Shown: piece by piece, positions 35,160 to 45,749 of the stretch
Numbering within the stretch: position 1 is the stretch's first letter
Layout: each line of letters begins with the position of its first letter
NCBI GenBank assembly: GCA_019454045.1
Contig: SKCR01051199.1
Location: 186,001 to 250,000, forward strand
DNA length: 64,000 bases
Reading direction: 5' to 3'
Origin: Zanthoxylum bungeanum
Taxonomy: Eukaryota > Streptophyta > Magnoliopsida > Sapindales > Rutaceae
Notes under the pieces: model-generated
What the model saw: the letters and a program-made list of their open reading frames with translations, nothing else
Databases searched by the model: none
What the model was told of the DNA's origin: nothing
Translations under genes and position numbers: made by a program

Positions 35160-35660
35160 AAGGGCGTTCGAATGCGATGGCAATGGACCGAAAAAGAAAG
35201 CACTCCTAACAGATGAAAATCGCCACAAATAAATACACACAAACAACAAAAACACACTCACAACAGACCATACGCCTTCAAACGAAGAAGGAAGGTTAAA
35301 ACCAAAAGGGGCAAAGAAACCCTAAAACCAGATCTGAGAATGAAATGAAAACTAAAAATTGAAGAAAACCTTACCTTGATGATGGAGATGGGACCGATAT
35401 CAAGAAGAGGAAGGCCACACAACTCTGGATCTGACTTGGAAAGTAAGAAAATGAAGAGGAAAGACAGAGAACCACGGAGAAAGTGAAAGAAAGAAATGTG
35501 CGAACGAAACACGCACAAGAGGTATTTAAATACCCCGAAACATTTGAACGAGAGTCAAACGTGTGTCGAATGTAAGTCAATAGGTTTTGGAAGGACAACA
35601 TTCGAACGAAATGAAAAACGGTACACCAACGAAAAAAGTTCGAACGAAATGGAAAACGAG
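35160..35660. repeat. TTCGAA/GAACG motif cluster upstream of element B ORF2
   Basis: GCGTTCGAATGCG at 35163 and repeated (T)TCGAACGA, GAACGA and CGAACG words at 35500-35660 lie just upstream of ORF2 on its strand. The same words form the array in the LTR of this element. Confidence 0.7.
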
Positions 35661-36600
35661 ACACGAACGAAAAAACTGACAGACATTACACATCAAGGAA
35701 AAAATGAACCATAAGAGAAAAAAGTATGCAGAAGCTTGAAGCATACAAACACACACAATGCCAGAAAAATATCTGACTTAAATAGAACTATAAGCAAGTA
35801 TAATGAAACCCAGTCAGTGTTCAACTGTTTATGACATGAAACAATATGCATCATTTTAAAAGTGGCTAAATACAACACTTATGCATATGACATAAACACC
35901 AAAACATAACAAGCACTTGCGTGAAAAATAAGTGCACAACAAATCAGGGCTTAAGACTTTATTTTATGAGCTGGACACAGCCAAAGAAATCAATCTCTAA
36001 ACAAACCAAGTCCACAAAATAGGTGTTCAAACCCAGCACCACTAGGACCTGAAAGTAAGCAACATCGGTTGCATGCTATCATATTTTCCCATAAATCTCA
36101 TGAGCTCATATAAACACAACTCTTTCGAGTGAAGGGTTTTTGCCCTTATCTTTTGAATTTGGCTCATTGGCTCTTTTGCACTAGAGTCTCATATATATAT
36201 ATATATTGATTATATCTTTTTGCTTTTACAAGGGGATAGCAAGGTCATCTAGTCAAATGTCACACTATTCAGTAAACAAAGTATGATAGAAATTAGATTG
36301 CCAGTCCAAAAACTCATACATGCGACCAAGCCTTGACAGAATGAAATCGTGTATGTGAGTTGCAAGCACAAGATATACCAAGAGTTTGTATCACACACAT
36401 ATATGCATATAGAGCATTAAGAAAAATAGAAGCATAGTATACATGTATAATCATATATCCTACATGCCAGGATCACATGAACATGTTATTCATGTTCTAA
36501 CAAGCCACAAAAATATTTTGTTCTTTTTCAAATTATATATATATATATATATTTGATTTTTCAGATTTAACACACAAAAAAAAACACAAAAACGGCTTGG
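35661..36600. other. Element B interior without ORF
   Basis: AT-rich sequence inside element B between the motif cluster and the shared module. It has (AT)n tracts near 36190-36207 and 36534-36552 and no coding potential; it occupies the place where pol would be expected. Confidence 0.5.
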
Positions 36601-36610
36601 TAATATCCAA

Positions 36611-36704
36611 TGGTACGTGGAGTTGTATCCCGAGTACAGATCATATTACCGTCCATTCGGAATCGGCTATGAAATTTATGTCCGGGTTTCCATCCTATAT
36701 ACCA
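36611..36704. repeat. 94-bp shared module, copy in element B
   Basis: It starts TGGTACGTGGAGTTGTATCC and ends TTTCCATCCTATATACCA. It matches three copies in element D-family LTRs (21385-21478, 40741-40834, 48507-48600) without gaps and with only a few base changes, all exactly 94 bases. The ends TGGTA and TACCA are inverted repeats. Homology stops at these ends. Confidence 0.85.
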
Positions 36705-36854
36705 AAGGACATTAAACAAAAACAAAACACACACACCCATATTGCAGTGAAAATAAATAAAACGTGTAAAAATATAAAACACGCGCGTACACACATGCAA
36801 TGGGAAAACAAATACAACTTCTAGGGAGAGTTACACCAAAGTGCACTATCATCA

Positions 36855-37500
36855 TGCCTGTCAAGGCACTCAGAAGTAGTGAGGTAGAAATTTTACTTCC
36901 TCACCCAAAAGTTTTCTAGGAACCTCTTCCACATGAGCATTCCTAGTCAACATAGCAAGTTTCTCACTAAGGAATTGAGGTTATTTGGTTAGTGCAGAAA
37001 CTTGAGAAACTAGATTTGGAGAATCAAATCTATGAGACACACTCTTAGGCCTCTTCTTTTGCTTGTGCAACATGAAGCACTTAGGCCTAATGTGTCCTGC
37101 CTTGCCACAGTGATGGCAAACAGGCACAAACTCGGATGAGAGCGAGGTTTACCCATAACACCTCTAAATCGAGGTTGGGTCACATGACGAGGAACAAATG
37201 AAGGAATCACATGACTACACTCAATAGGCTTTTTACCAAGGTCATGTTTAGGCGGTTTAAGCAGCTCTAGATGTCGAAGCCTTATCACAATTATGAGAGA
37301 TCAGAAATTGTTGAAGAAAGAAGAGGATGTCGCAAAACTAATACCTAACATACGATCCACTTTCTTATTACCACTAGAAAAAACAGACAATTGGGTTCTA
37401 GCTTTTACAAGTTCAGTCTCTAAAGTTTGGACCCTATCAACAAGGCATATGTTCCTCTCCTCTAGGTCATCTAACATCAAGAGGCTTTGCACAAATTTGG
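36855..37500 (-). pseudogene. Element B gag-pol linker with second zinc knuckle
   Basis: A minus-strand segment downstream of the main gag frame. At 37492-37301 there is a coiled-coil-like stretch (LDDLEERNICLVDRVQTLE). Near 37120-37050 a full zinc knuckle CHHCGKAGHIRPKC is followed by FMLHKQKKRPKS. SIRE/Maximus-type elements carry this second knuckle before protease. Here the reading ends within about 200 bases without any protease motif, which places the pol deletion point near 36850-37000. Frame breaks separate it from the main gag. Confidence 0.65.
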
Positions 37501-37643
37501 CTTGAACTTCATTCTTTTCTAGCTCTACTCCTTTTAGCCTCTTATTGACCTCAATATTAGTCTTCTTAATAGCTAAACTCTCATTAAATAATTCAATATA
37601 AGCTACTTGAAGACTTTTCTAATCTACAGACTCACCAAGAGAC

Positions 37644-38717
37644 TTATGAATCAGCATCATTAACAACAATTTCTCTCTCATCAGTCACACTAGCAGTAAA
37701 GGCAATAAAATTACTCTTATTCTTAGGAGACTCATCACCTTCTGAATCACTGAGAGAGGCTGCCATAGCTTTCTTGCCTTTAGCCTTAAGGTATGTGGGA
37801 CACTTAGATCTAACGTGCCCATATCCTTCACATTCATGGCACTGGACACCACGGGATCTACTATCCTTATCCTCTCTAGACTCTCTGATGATATGCCTAT
37901 TCTCTTTATGCTCATCCTCCCTATCCCTACTACTGCTATGGCAATTCTTCTTCAGCTTAACGAATTTCCTAAACTTCTTAGCAAACATGGCCAAGTCATG
38001 ATCCGTAAGAGTATCATCATCACTAGATGGATCATGAACAACTTCATTCGCGATCTTCATCGCTATAGAATTGGGCTTTTGATACCCAGGAAGTTTCTTC
38101 TCATAAACTTGCAGTTTTCCTACGAGTTCTTCTAAATCAAGCTTATCGAGGTCATTTCTTTCCTCGATGGCGGTGATCTTGGGTAGGAATTTATCAGGCA
38201 TGGATCTAAGGATTTTCCTAACTATCCTATTGGTAGGTATAGTCTCACCTAGGTTAAAACTAGAGTTAACAATATCGTTAATCTCAGCATAGAATTCTAC
38301 AAATGTCTCATCATCTTTCATATGGGCGAACTCAAACCTAGTGGCTAAATCCTGGAGTCTATTATTTTTAATAGACAATGTGCCCTCATGCACAGTCTGC
38401 AGGATGTCCCAAGCATCCCTGGCTATCTCACACATAGAGATTCTCTTAAACTCATCAGAACAAACAGCATCATGTATGGCATTAACAGCCTTGATGTTCC
38501 TATTGCTAGCGTCAAAATCATCATTCGACCGGGTCAATTTTTCTTTAGGGGAAGATACCCCATCAATTATAACAACGGGAGGTTTCCACTCGTGTTCAAC
38601 TGTCATCCAGACTCTCTCATCTAATGACTTAAGGAACGCTCTCATGCGAACCTTCCAATGCAAATATTCAGTGCCATCAAAAAATGGCGGACAATTCAAG
38701 GGTTGACTACACTCCAT
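37644..38717 (-). CDS. Element B gag polyprotein (UBN2 domain, zinc knuckle), open
   Basis: An uninterrupted 357-codon frame from ATG 38717, 28 bases after the primer site, to a stop at 37644. Residues about 10-60 form the N-terminal copia gag segment (FFDGTEYLHWKVRMRAFLKS), and about 60-215 the UBN2 domain, including ARDAWDILQTVHEGT and LDKLDLEELVGKLQVYE. A basic, charged linker leads to the zinc knuckle CHECEGYGHVRSKC (C-X2-C-X4-H-X4-C intact) near residue 290. An acidic, serine-rich end follows. It would assemble virus-like particles and bind element RNA. It is the only retroelement gene in the window with a full open frame and intact knuckle, which suggests recent selection or recent insertion. 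Whether it is expressed cannot be seen. Confidence 0.88.
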   Translation of the reverse strand: MECSQPLNCPPFFDGTEYLHWKVRMRAFLKSLDERVWMTVEHEWKPPVVIIDGVSSPKEKLTRSNDDFDASNRNIKAVNAIHDAVCSDEFKRISMCEIARDAWDILQTVHEGTLSIKNNRLQDLATRFEFAHMKDDETFVEFYAEINDIVNSSFNLGETIPTNRIVRKILRSMPDKFLPKITAIEERNDLDKLDLEELVGKLQVYEKKLPGYQKPNSIAMKIANEVVHDPSSDDDTLTDHDLAMFAKKFRKFVKLKKNCHSSSRDREDEHKENRHIIRESREDKDSRSRGVQCHECEGYGHVRSKCPTYLKAKGKKAMAASLSDSEGDESPKNKSNFIAFTASVTDEREIVVNDADS

Positions 38718-38744
38718 AGCTAATGTGTCAAGGATCGAGTTCAG

Positions 38745-38756
38745 GCTCTGATACCA
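38745..38756 (-). promoter_or_regulatory. Primer binding site of element B (initiator tRNA-Met)
   Basis: TGGTATCAGAGC on the minus strand, two bases inside the 5' LTR. Confidence 0.92.
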
Positions 38757-38758
38757 AG

Positions 38759-39140
38759 TGAAAGTTCACGATTAGCCTTAGGTTCTGACCCTATGTGGAA
38801 TTTAACACAATAAACAAGACAAGTCTTGATTACTACTACTATGGATAAATTAACAGGTAACCACAATATCCAATAATTAATTATACTGCAAATATAAAAA
38901 CAATAATAATAAATGAAAGCAGCAAATTAAATCAATCACACAAAATCAACACAATAATTTTGGTGACGAAGTGGAAAACTCTTGCGAGTAAAAAACCACT
39001 CCGGGTATAGGCTACCACCCGAATCCACTATATAGAGAAAAACTTACAGCGATGGTCAAGACCTATGGTGGCAACTCCACCGACTCAAGTACCTCAATAC
39101 TGCAAGAACTCAAGGCAACTCTTCAAGCCTGCGACCCACG
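38759..39140 (-). repeat. 5' LTR of element B, part next to primer site
   Basis: It matches 32236-32617 of the 3' LTR. Its last five bases CCACG (39136-39140) are the left target duplication of element D. Confidence 0.93.
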
Positions 39141-42039
39141 TGTGGGACATAGAAACTGGGCGACGCATGCTGTCCAGGGCTCGCGGCCCGGTTGGGAGTA
39201 CGGAGTAGCCCGCGGGGGACTAAACCGGAGAATAATGGAGTCGCCACCCGGTGTGAACTGGGAAAATAGTTTAAGGCTGCACTCACCCTCGCAAGGGAAG
39301 ATCTCAAACCGTTGGGTTCGGAATGGTCCCTTACTTATGCCACTTGTAATAAAATGATTTGTGCAATAATTCAACCAAACCTAAGCAACATTTATTTCCA
39401 AGGATAATTTACTCCTAAGTTCGCATGCATACACCAAAAGTTCATCTAGGTTCACATGTAACACATTTTCATATTTGCATACAACCTATTTACATATAAT
39501 CTATGTCCCAATTTGCATGCATAAAGATAAATACAGCTAGCATACAATGTCATAAGCACATTACATTCGATCATAGGCATGCCAGTAGATAGTAATTGTA
39601 CAATCACGCATGAAAGCAAATCAGAGTAACAGCAAGCATATAACTTCATGAACATGTTGAATGGATGAATGCAGAAGCATAATTAGGTAACTACCGTGTA
39701 AACATGCATCATGGAAACGAACATGTAATCTTGTGAACACAATGAATGACTAAATGCGAGAACATGAACAATCAAAAAGGAAAATGACAAAATGAGAAAC
39801 CATGCTTGAGATGTGATGGAAGATGTCATGTTTACCATGGGCGTTCGTATCCGCGTTCGAACGGTAAACAGAAGGTCCGCGTTCGAATAGCTTTCGTAAA
39901 TACGTTCGAACGTAAATGAAACAGAATGCTCACGTTCGTATGGCGTTCGGAAACGCGTTCGAACGGAAATGAGACCTGATGCATGATAAGACAAAATGCA
40001 TGCGCGTTTGAGTTGCGTTCGTAAACATGTTCGAATGAACTGAGACAGAAAACATGCGTTAATGCAGCATTCTGAAACGCGTTCGAACGGGGTTACAGCA
40101 GTGACCCCCAAAATGCAGTAAACAACATGACACATACGTGAACAGATGAATAAATGACACCTAATAAATAATAACGAGCTACAAGGCGCGGCAAAGCATC
40201 GTGGTAAAGGATTTTAACCTCTCAAAATAGAGGACCTTTAATCGCACTTACTAAGCCCATGCGCAAACAACATAATGCACATAAAATTAAAGATAATAAT
40301 GCACATAAAAATAAAGATAACAATGTCGGACTTTGCATATCCGAATGAACACATCTTACATTCAACCGAATATACGTCATCCGGCGCGGCGAAGCATCGT
40401 GGTAATGGATTTTAACCCCTCGAAATAGAGGACCTTTAATCGCACTTACTAAGCTCATGCGCTAATAACACAATGCATATAAGAAATAAAAGAAACAACA
40501 ATATCGGACTTCGTATACCCGATTGAACACATCTCTCATTCAACCGAATATACATCGTCCGGCGCGGTGAAGCATCGTGGTAAATGATTTTAACCCCTCG
40601 AAATAGAGGACCTTTAATCGCACTTACTAAGCCCATGCGCTTGACCTCATCATTACTCAAACAAATAACATGCAGAAAATATATAGCGACAATAAATAAA
40701 TCAAGATAACGTGAAATAAAATATGTGCCGTATACTCAAGTGGTACGTGAAATTGTATCCCGAGTATAGATCATACTACCGTCCATTCGGAATCGGCTAT
40801 GAAATTTATGTCCGGGTTTCCATCCTATATACCACAAGAGGCGACACATTTTCCATTTTATTCAAAGCCACAACATGCATTCACAAACGACTCTCATGCG
40901 AATAAAACAATTAAAAAACGAATGACTATAAATATAAAAAGTGCCCTCAGGTCTAACCTTTTAAATCACCTCTCGGATGTACGGTACACGATCGTCGGAA
41001 GGGCTAACACTCTGTAACTCTTCCGGTTCATTGGTTCACTGCTTTCGTTCGTTGTCTCACTGTTTTGAGTCATCGTTCTCCCTGTTTTGCTGTTGTTTTT
41101 ACTGTATTTCACTGCTCTTTCGGTGACATTTTTTGGTCACTACGTTTGTTGTATTTAGGCTACTGTTTTTGGTGTATTTGGGGACTGTTTTGGGTGTGAT
41201 TTGGGCTGCTGTTATGGTATGGTTTGGGGACTGTTTTGGTGAGGTAAAGGGGCTGTTTTGATGAGGTAAAGGGGGCTATTCGGGATGTGTTTTGGTCAAG
41301 GCAATGGGGGTTCTTTGGTTTGTGATTTTCGGTTATTGAGAGTGAGGGAGAGTTGTGTCAATGAGCTTGGGTGTTTCTTGTGTGAATCAACTAGGAGCGG
41401 TGAAGGGTTATTTGCTTTGTGTTTTGTTTTTTATGAGATTTCGCTAGGAGGGGGAAGTGTTGAGAAGTGGTTTCTTTTATAGGCAAAGGGTTATGTTTCC
41501 ATGTGCTTGAATAGGAAAGAGACCAATTAGTGTCTTACAAGGAAAGCAAAAGATTGATTGGGGGACATGTCTTGGCTAGATTAGGAATATGATATATTTA
41601 ATTTGTTTGTTTTAGGCATATAATATTTGTTGATTGATTTTAATTAGGCATGATTTTATTTGATATTTATTTTAATTTGGTATATGATTTTTTAGATTTT
41701 ATTTAATTCCCCATGTGTTAAATATGTGTTTTATTAATTTAGATGTGTTTTATGGGCTTTGGTGGGCTAATTGGGCTTGGGTGTGAGGCTAGCAGCAAAA
41801 CCAGAAATACCGACGCCGTTCGAACGCCTCTTCGAACGCCCGCAATCTGCTTGACGTTCGAACGAAGTAACGAACGCAGCACGAACTAAAACAGTGAACT
41901 TGTGAAATGAATCCAATGACATACTTGTTCTGAATTTCCCCATCCGACGTCCGTTTCCCGCGACTTCCGTGACTTAAAAGGTAGTGTCTCTAAATGAGAC
42001 TCATCATAGGGACTTATATGCAAAAATACAGTGCCTACA
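39141..42039 (-). repeat. 3' LTR of element D
   Basis: It matches 46894-49832. It contains three 80-bp hairpin units (40185-40264, 40383-40462, 40561-40640), the 94-bp module (40741-40834) and TTCGAA-motif clusters at about 39840-40095 and 41816-41885. Confidence 0.92.
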
Positions 42040-42056
42040 GTCACCCCCACTTTGAT
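42040..42056 (-). promoter_or_regulatory. Polypurine tract of element D
   Basis: The minus strand reads TCAAAGTGGGGGTGAC immediately before the LTR start TGTAGG. Confidence 0.75.
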
Positions 42057-42149
42057 GGGACTTGTGTAATATGTAACAGTGACAATCATATCAAAGTTAT
42101 GCAATGCATTTCTACTTACCTGGCTCGCCAGCTGTTGCTTAACTTACTT

Positions 42150-43190
42150 GTTATCCTGAGATGCTTTGACCTTTGGGCTTTATTCCCGAACTGCTTTGAG
42201 AGAGAGCTTTATTCTCCTGGGCTTTATTCCCAAGCTGTTTTGCAAGTGGGCTTTATTCCTCTAGGCTTTGCTCCTGAACCGTGTAAAGATAGAGCTTTAT
42301 TCATTTGGGCCTTGTTCCCGAGCTATATTGAAGGTGGGCTTTATTCCTCTAGGCGTTTTTCCAAACTGTATCAAGATAGGGCTTTATTCCTCTAGGCTTT
42401 ATTCCCAAGCTGTGTTAAGGTAGAACTTTATTCCCCAGGGCCTTGTTCCCGAACTGTGTTAAGATATAGCTTTATTCCCCTGGACCTTGTTCCCGAACTA
42501 GTTTGAAAGTGGGCTTTATTCTTTTGGGCTGTATTCCCGAACTGTGTTGAGAGATGGCTTTATTCCCCAGGGCTGCATTCCCGAACCGTGCTGAGAGAGA
42601 GCTTTATTCTCTTGGGCTGTATTCCCGAACTGTGCTGAGAGAGAGCTTTATTCTTCTGGGTTGTATTCCCTAATTGTACTGAGAGAGAGCTTTATTCTCC
42701 TGGGCTGTATTCCCGAACTGTGTTGAGAGATGGGTTTATTCCTCTGGGCTGTATTCCCGAACTGTGCTGAGAGAGAGCTTTATTCCTCTGGGCTGTATTC
42801 CCGAACTGTGCTGAGAGAGAGCTTTATTCCTCTGGGCTGTATTCCCTAACTGTACTGAGAGAGAGCTTTATTCTCCTGGGCTGTATTCCCGAACTGTGCT
42901 GAGAGAGAGCTTTATTCTCCTGGGCTGTATTCCCGAACCGTGCTGAGAGAGAGCTTTATTCTCCTGGGCTGTATTCCCGAACTGTACTGAGAGAGAGCTT
43001 TATTCTCCTGGGCTGTATTCCCGAACTGTGCTGAGAGAGAGCTTTATTCTCCTGGGCCTTGTTCCCGAACTGCTTTGAAAGTGGGTTTTATTCCCCTAGG
43101 CTTTATTCCCGAGCTGTGTCAAGATAGAGATTTATTCCCCTGGGCCTTGTTCTCGAATCGCTTTGAAAGTGGGCTTTATTCCCCTACGCT
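42150..43190. repeat. 44-bp minisatellite array in element D
   Basis: The unit reads CTGAGAGAGAGCTTTATTCC followed by TCTGGGCTGTATTCCCGAAC and TGTG. Starts at 42767, 42811 and 42855 show the exact 44-base period. Units further left and right are more diverged. The array lies between gag and the 3' LTR. Confidence 0.9.
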
Positions 43191-43910
43191 GTGCTGAATG
43201 TGGGCTTTATCCCCTGTACTGAATGTGGGCTTTATCCCCGATCTGAGCTGACTGTGGGCTTTGTTCCTGAATTGCACTGAATGTGGGCTTTATTCCCGAA
43301 TTGAGCTAACTGTGGGCTTTGTTCCTGAATTGTACTGAATGTGGGCTTTATCCCCGAATTGAGCTGACTGTGGGCTTTGTTCCTGAATTGCACTGAATGT
43401 GGGCTTTAGTCCCGAACTGAGCTGACTGTGGGCCTCGCCCCCAGATTGATGCTGATGTGGGTCTTGCCCTCAAACTGATGTGGGCCTCGCCCCAAACTGA
43501 TACTGATATGGGCATCGCCCTAACTGATACTGATGTGGGCCTCGCCCCTAACTGATACTGATATGGGCCTCGCCCCCAGACTAATACTGATATGGGCCTC
43601 GCTCCCAGACTGATACTACTGATATGGGCCTCGCCCCCATACTGATACTGATATGGGCCTCGCCGCCAGACTGATACTGATATGGGACTCGCCCTAAATT
43701 GATACTGATATGGGTCTCGCTCCCAGATTGATACTGATATGGGCCTCGCCCTCAGACTGATACTTATGTGAGCCTCACCCCCAGACTGATACTGATGTGG
43801 GCCTCGCCCCCAAACTGATATTGATGTGGGCCTCGCCCCCAGACTGATATTGATATGGGCATCGCCCTAAACTGTGGGCTTTGTTCCTGAATTGCACTGA
43901 ATGTGGGCTT
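43190..43910. repeat. 29-bp / 58-bp minisatellite array in element D
   Basis: From about 43200 to 43430 the period is 58 bases (TGTGGGCTTTGTTCC at 43253 and 43311), made of two 29-base halves. From about 43430 to 43880 units read ATATGGGCCTCGCCCCCAGA plus CTGATACTG with a period close to 29 (43621 to 43650). Both share the core GGGC-N(3-4)-T/G-CCC with the 44-bp array. Confidence 0.85.
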
Positions 43911-44543
43911 TATTCCCGAATCCGATACTGTTCTTTTCACCGTTTCTGATTAGCTTGTTCTTTGCCACTTTCTCTTTTCTTCTTCAAAACCTGTGAACAC
44001 AAAACAAAACAAACACAAAAGGATGCAAAATGTGTTACGTGTATGCATGCATGAATGTTCCTACCCCGTCGGGTTAGGTCTTCTGCCAATTCTCTTGGTG
44101 ACTGCTCAGTCTTCTTTTCCTCAGGCAAGCCACTACTTCAATCTATCTACGTTGATCGGCTCAGTGAACTAATTCTCTTCCAAGTTTGATATTCTCACTA
44201 CTCACATTTCCCAATTTCTGAATGGCTATCTTATCTTTTCTGCCTTCTTATTCCGAGGATTCCACGTGTTATAAACATAACTGAATTTCATAGTACCCAG
44301 GTTGAATGCTTTTCTCAAATATACTCATATTGCAGAAGAGATTTAGCGAAATGAACGTCTTTATTATCATTTAAGAAAATGGTTCGAACATGTAGACTAA
44401 ATCAATGTCTCTATTAAAAATGCAGGATCAAATAAATTAGGAGGAATGACTTCATCATTCGCAACATTGCCTTCTTCCTTGACCTATAGTTCTTCACTGT
44501 TATCCGTTATCTCAATGCAAGAAGCCTGGGTGGTTGAGTGGCT
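43911..44543. other. Element D region downstream of gag
   Basis: No open frame of note and no pol motifs. It joins the gag stop to the minisatellite arrays; the missing pol would have lain here. Confidence 0.5.
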
Positions 44544-45749
44544 TTATGGTTGAGGGTTCATGTGTGTGTTGGGTTGTTCTTTTTCTGGATTGGGTATTTT
44601 ATGGGAGTCAATGAGGTTTTGGACCTCATGCCTAAGGCGGGTGCAGTTGTCGATGTCATGGCCTTTTTCTTGATGGAAGTAACAATACTGGTTTAGGTTG
44701 AGGTACGGTGGCACAGGGTTCGGAAATGGCCTAGGTTCCAAAGGTTTTAGAAATCCTTGCATCTTCAGCTTTTCAAATACATTTGACAAAGGTCTACCAA
44801 GATTGGAGAATCGCATGTTCTTGACGATAGCGACCTCGGCAGTAGCGGGCTTGGTCTCAGAAGGCCCCCTAAAAGTTCTTCTATTCTGGCCATAAAACTT
44901 TCTTGTTTCAGCCTCATCTTCTTCAATATCCATAACAGTCTCTCTCAACTGTCGGAAATCAGTAATCATGGAGGTCATCCTCCTCAGCTTACCATAAATA
45001 GAGGGCTTGGTGCCCTTGATAATCATCTTGATTTGGTCTTTCTCTGAAGGCCGAGTCTGTATTTTCAAAAGATGGCTTCTCCAGCGATCCACATACTCTT
45101 TGAAACTTTCCTCTGGCTTCTACTTAGTGTTCTCCAAATCACGGAGTGACAAGTCAATCTCTAAGTCTGTAACATACTGCTTCAGAAAAGCATCAGCTAG
45201 GTCCCTCCAATCTTCCTTAACCTTATTCTCAAGGCTATGATACTAAACCACAGGTGCCCCCTCGAGTGACATCACAAACATCTTTTGGACTTGGTGTTGT
45301 GATAGGCCCACTGAACTCATGACTGAGATATATTGCTGCAGATGGACTCTCGGGTCTCCATTCCCATTAAACTTGGCCATGTCGGGCATTTTAAACTGAG
45401 CTGGCAGCTGTTCTCCGAAGGTCATTGCCTCATAATCTAACAACTATTCATGTTTACCCCTCATTTTGCGGGTAACTATTTCAACCTGATCCCGAAGCTT
45501 CTGAAATTCTGCCTGAGACCCAATCACTCTGCTTGTTGCATACTCTGCCATGTCATCATCAAAAGTGGGGATATCATCCCCCAACCCATTCGGAGGCTTC
45601 TTGCGCCTCACATTCTCAGAATTTCCCCCAGCACGGGGTACAGCCATATTTGCCATGGCGGTAGTCAAGGCTTGCAACTATTCGGTAATCTTGGCGAAAC
45701 CATTTTCCAACTGATCTATCCGGGATACCTCGTTATCAGACGTACTCAT
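44544..45749 (-). pseudogene. Element D gag, one frame broken by four TAG codons
   Basis: From ATG 45749 (MSTSDNEVSRIDQLENG) a single reading frame of 402 codons reaches the final stop at 44544. It is interrupted only at 45678-45680, 45444-45446, 45243-45245 and 45120-45122, all TAG and all in phase. Domains: a Retrotrans_gag region from about residue 120 (PDMAKFNGNGDPRVHLQQYI) through VDRWRSHLLKIQTRPSEKDQ, then a basic linker, then a knuckle variant CYFHQEKGHDIDNC in which the second position is His, as is usual in Tat/Ogre gag. It would form particles and bind RNA. In its present form only fragments could be made unless the TAG codons are read through. Confidence 0.85.

Noticed and set aside
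36611..36704. The 94-bp shared module read as a tRNA-like gene, because it ends in CCA and its ends can pair
   Set aside because: Only the terminal five bases pair well; no convincing D-, anticodon- or T-arm can be drawn and no GGTTCGANNCC box is present.
38341..38706. 121-codon plus-strand open frame
   Set aside because: It is antisense to the well supported gag frame of element B and shows no protein features of its own.
42150..43910. Regularly spaced repeats as a CRISPR-like array
   Set aside because: Units are directly adjacent minisatellites without unique spacers, inside a plant retrotransposon.
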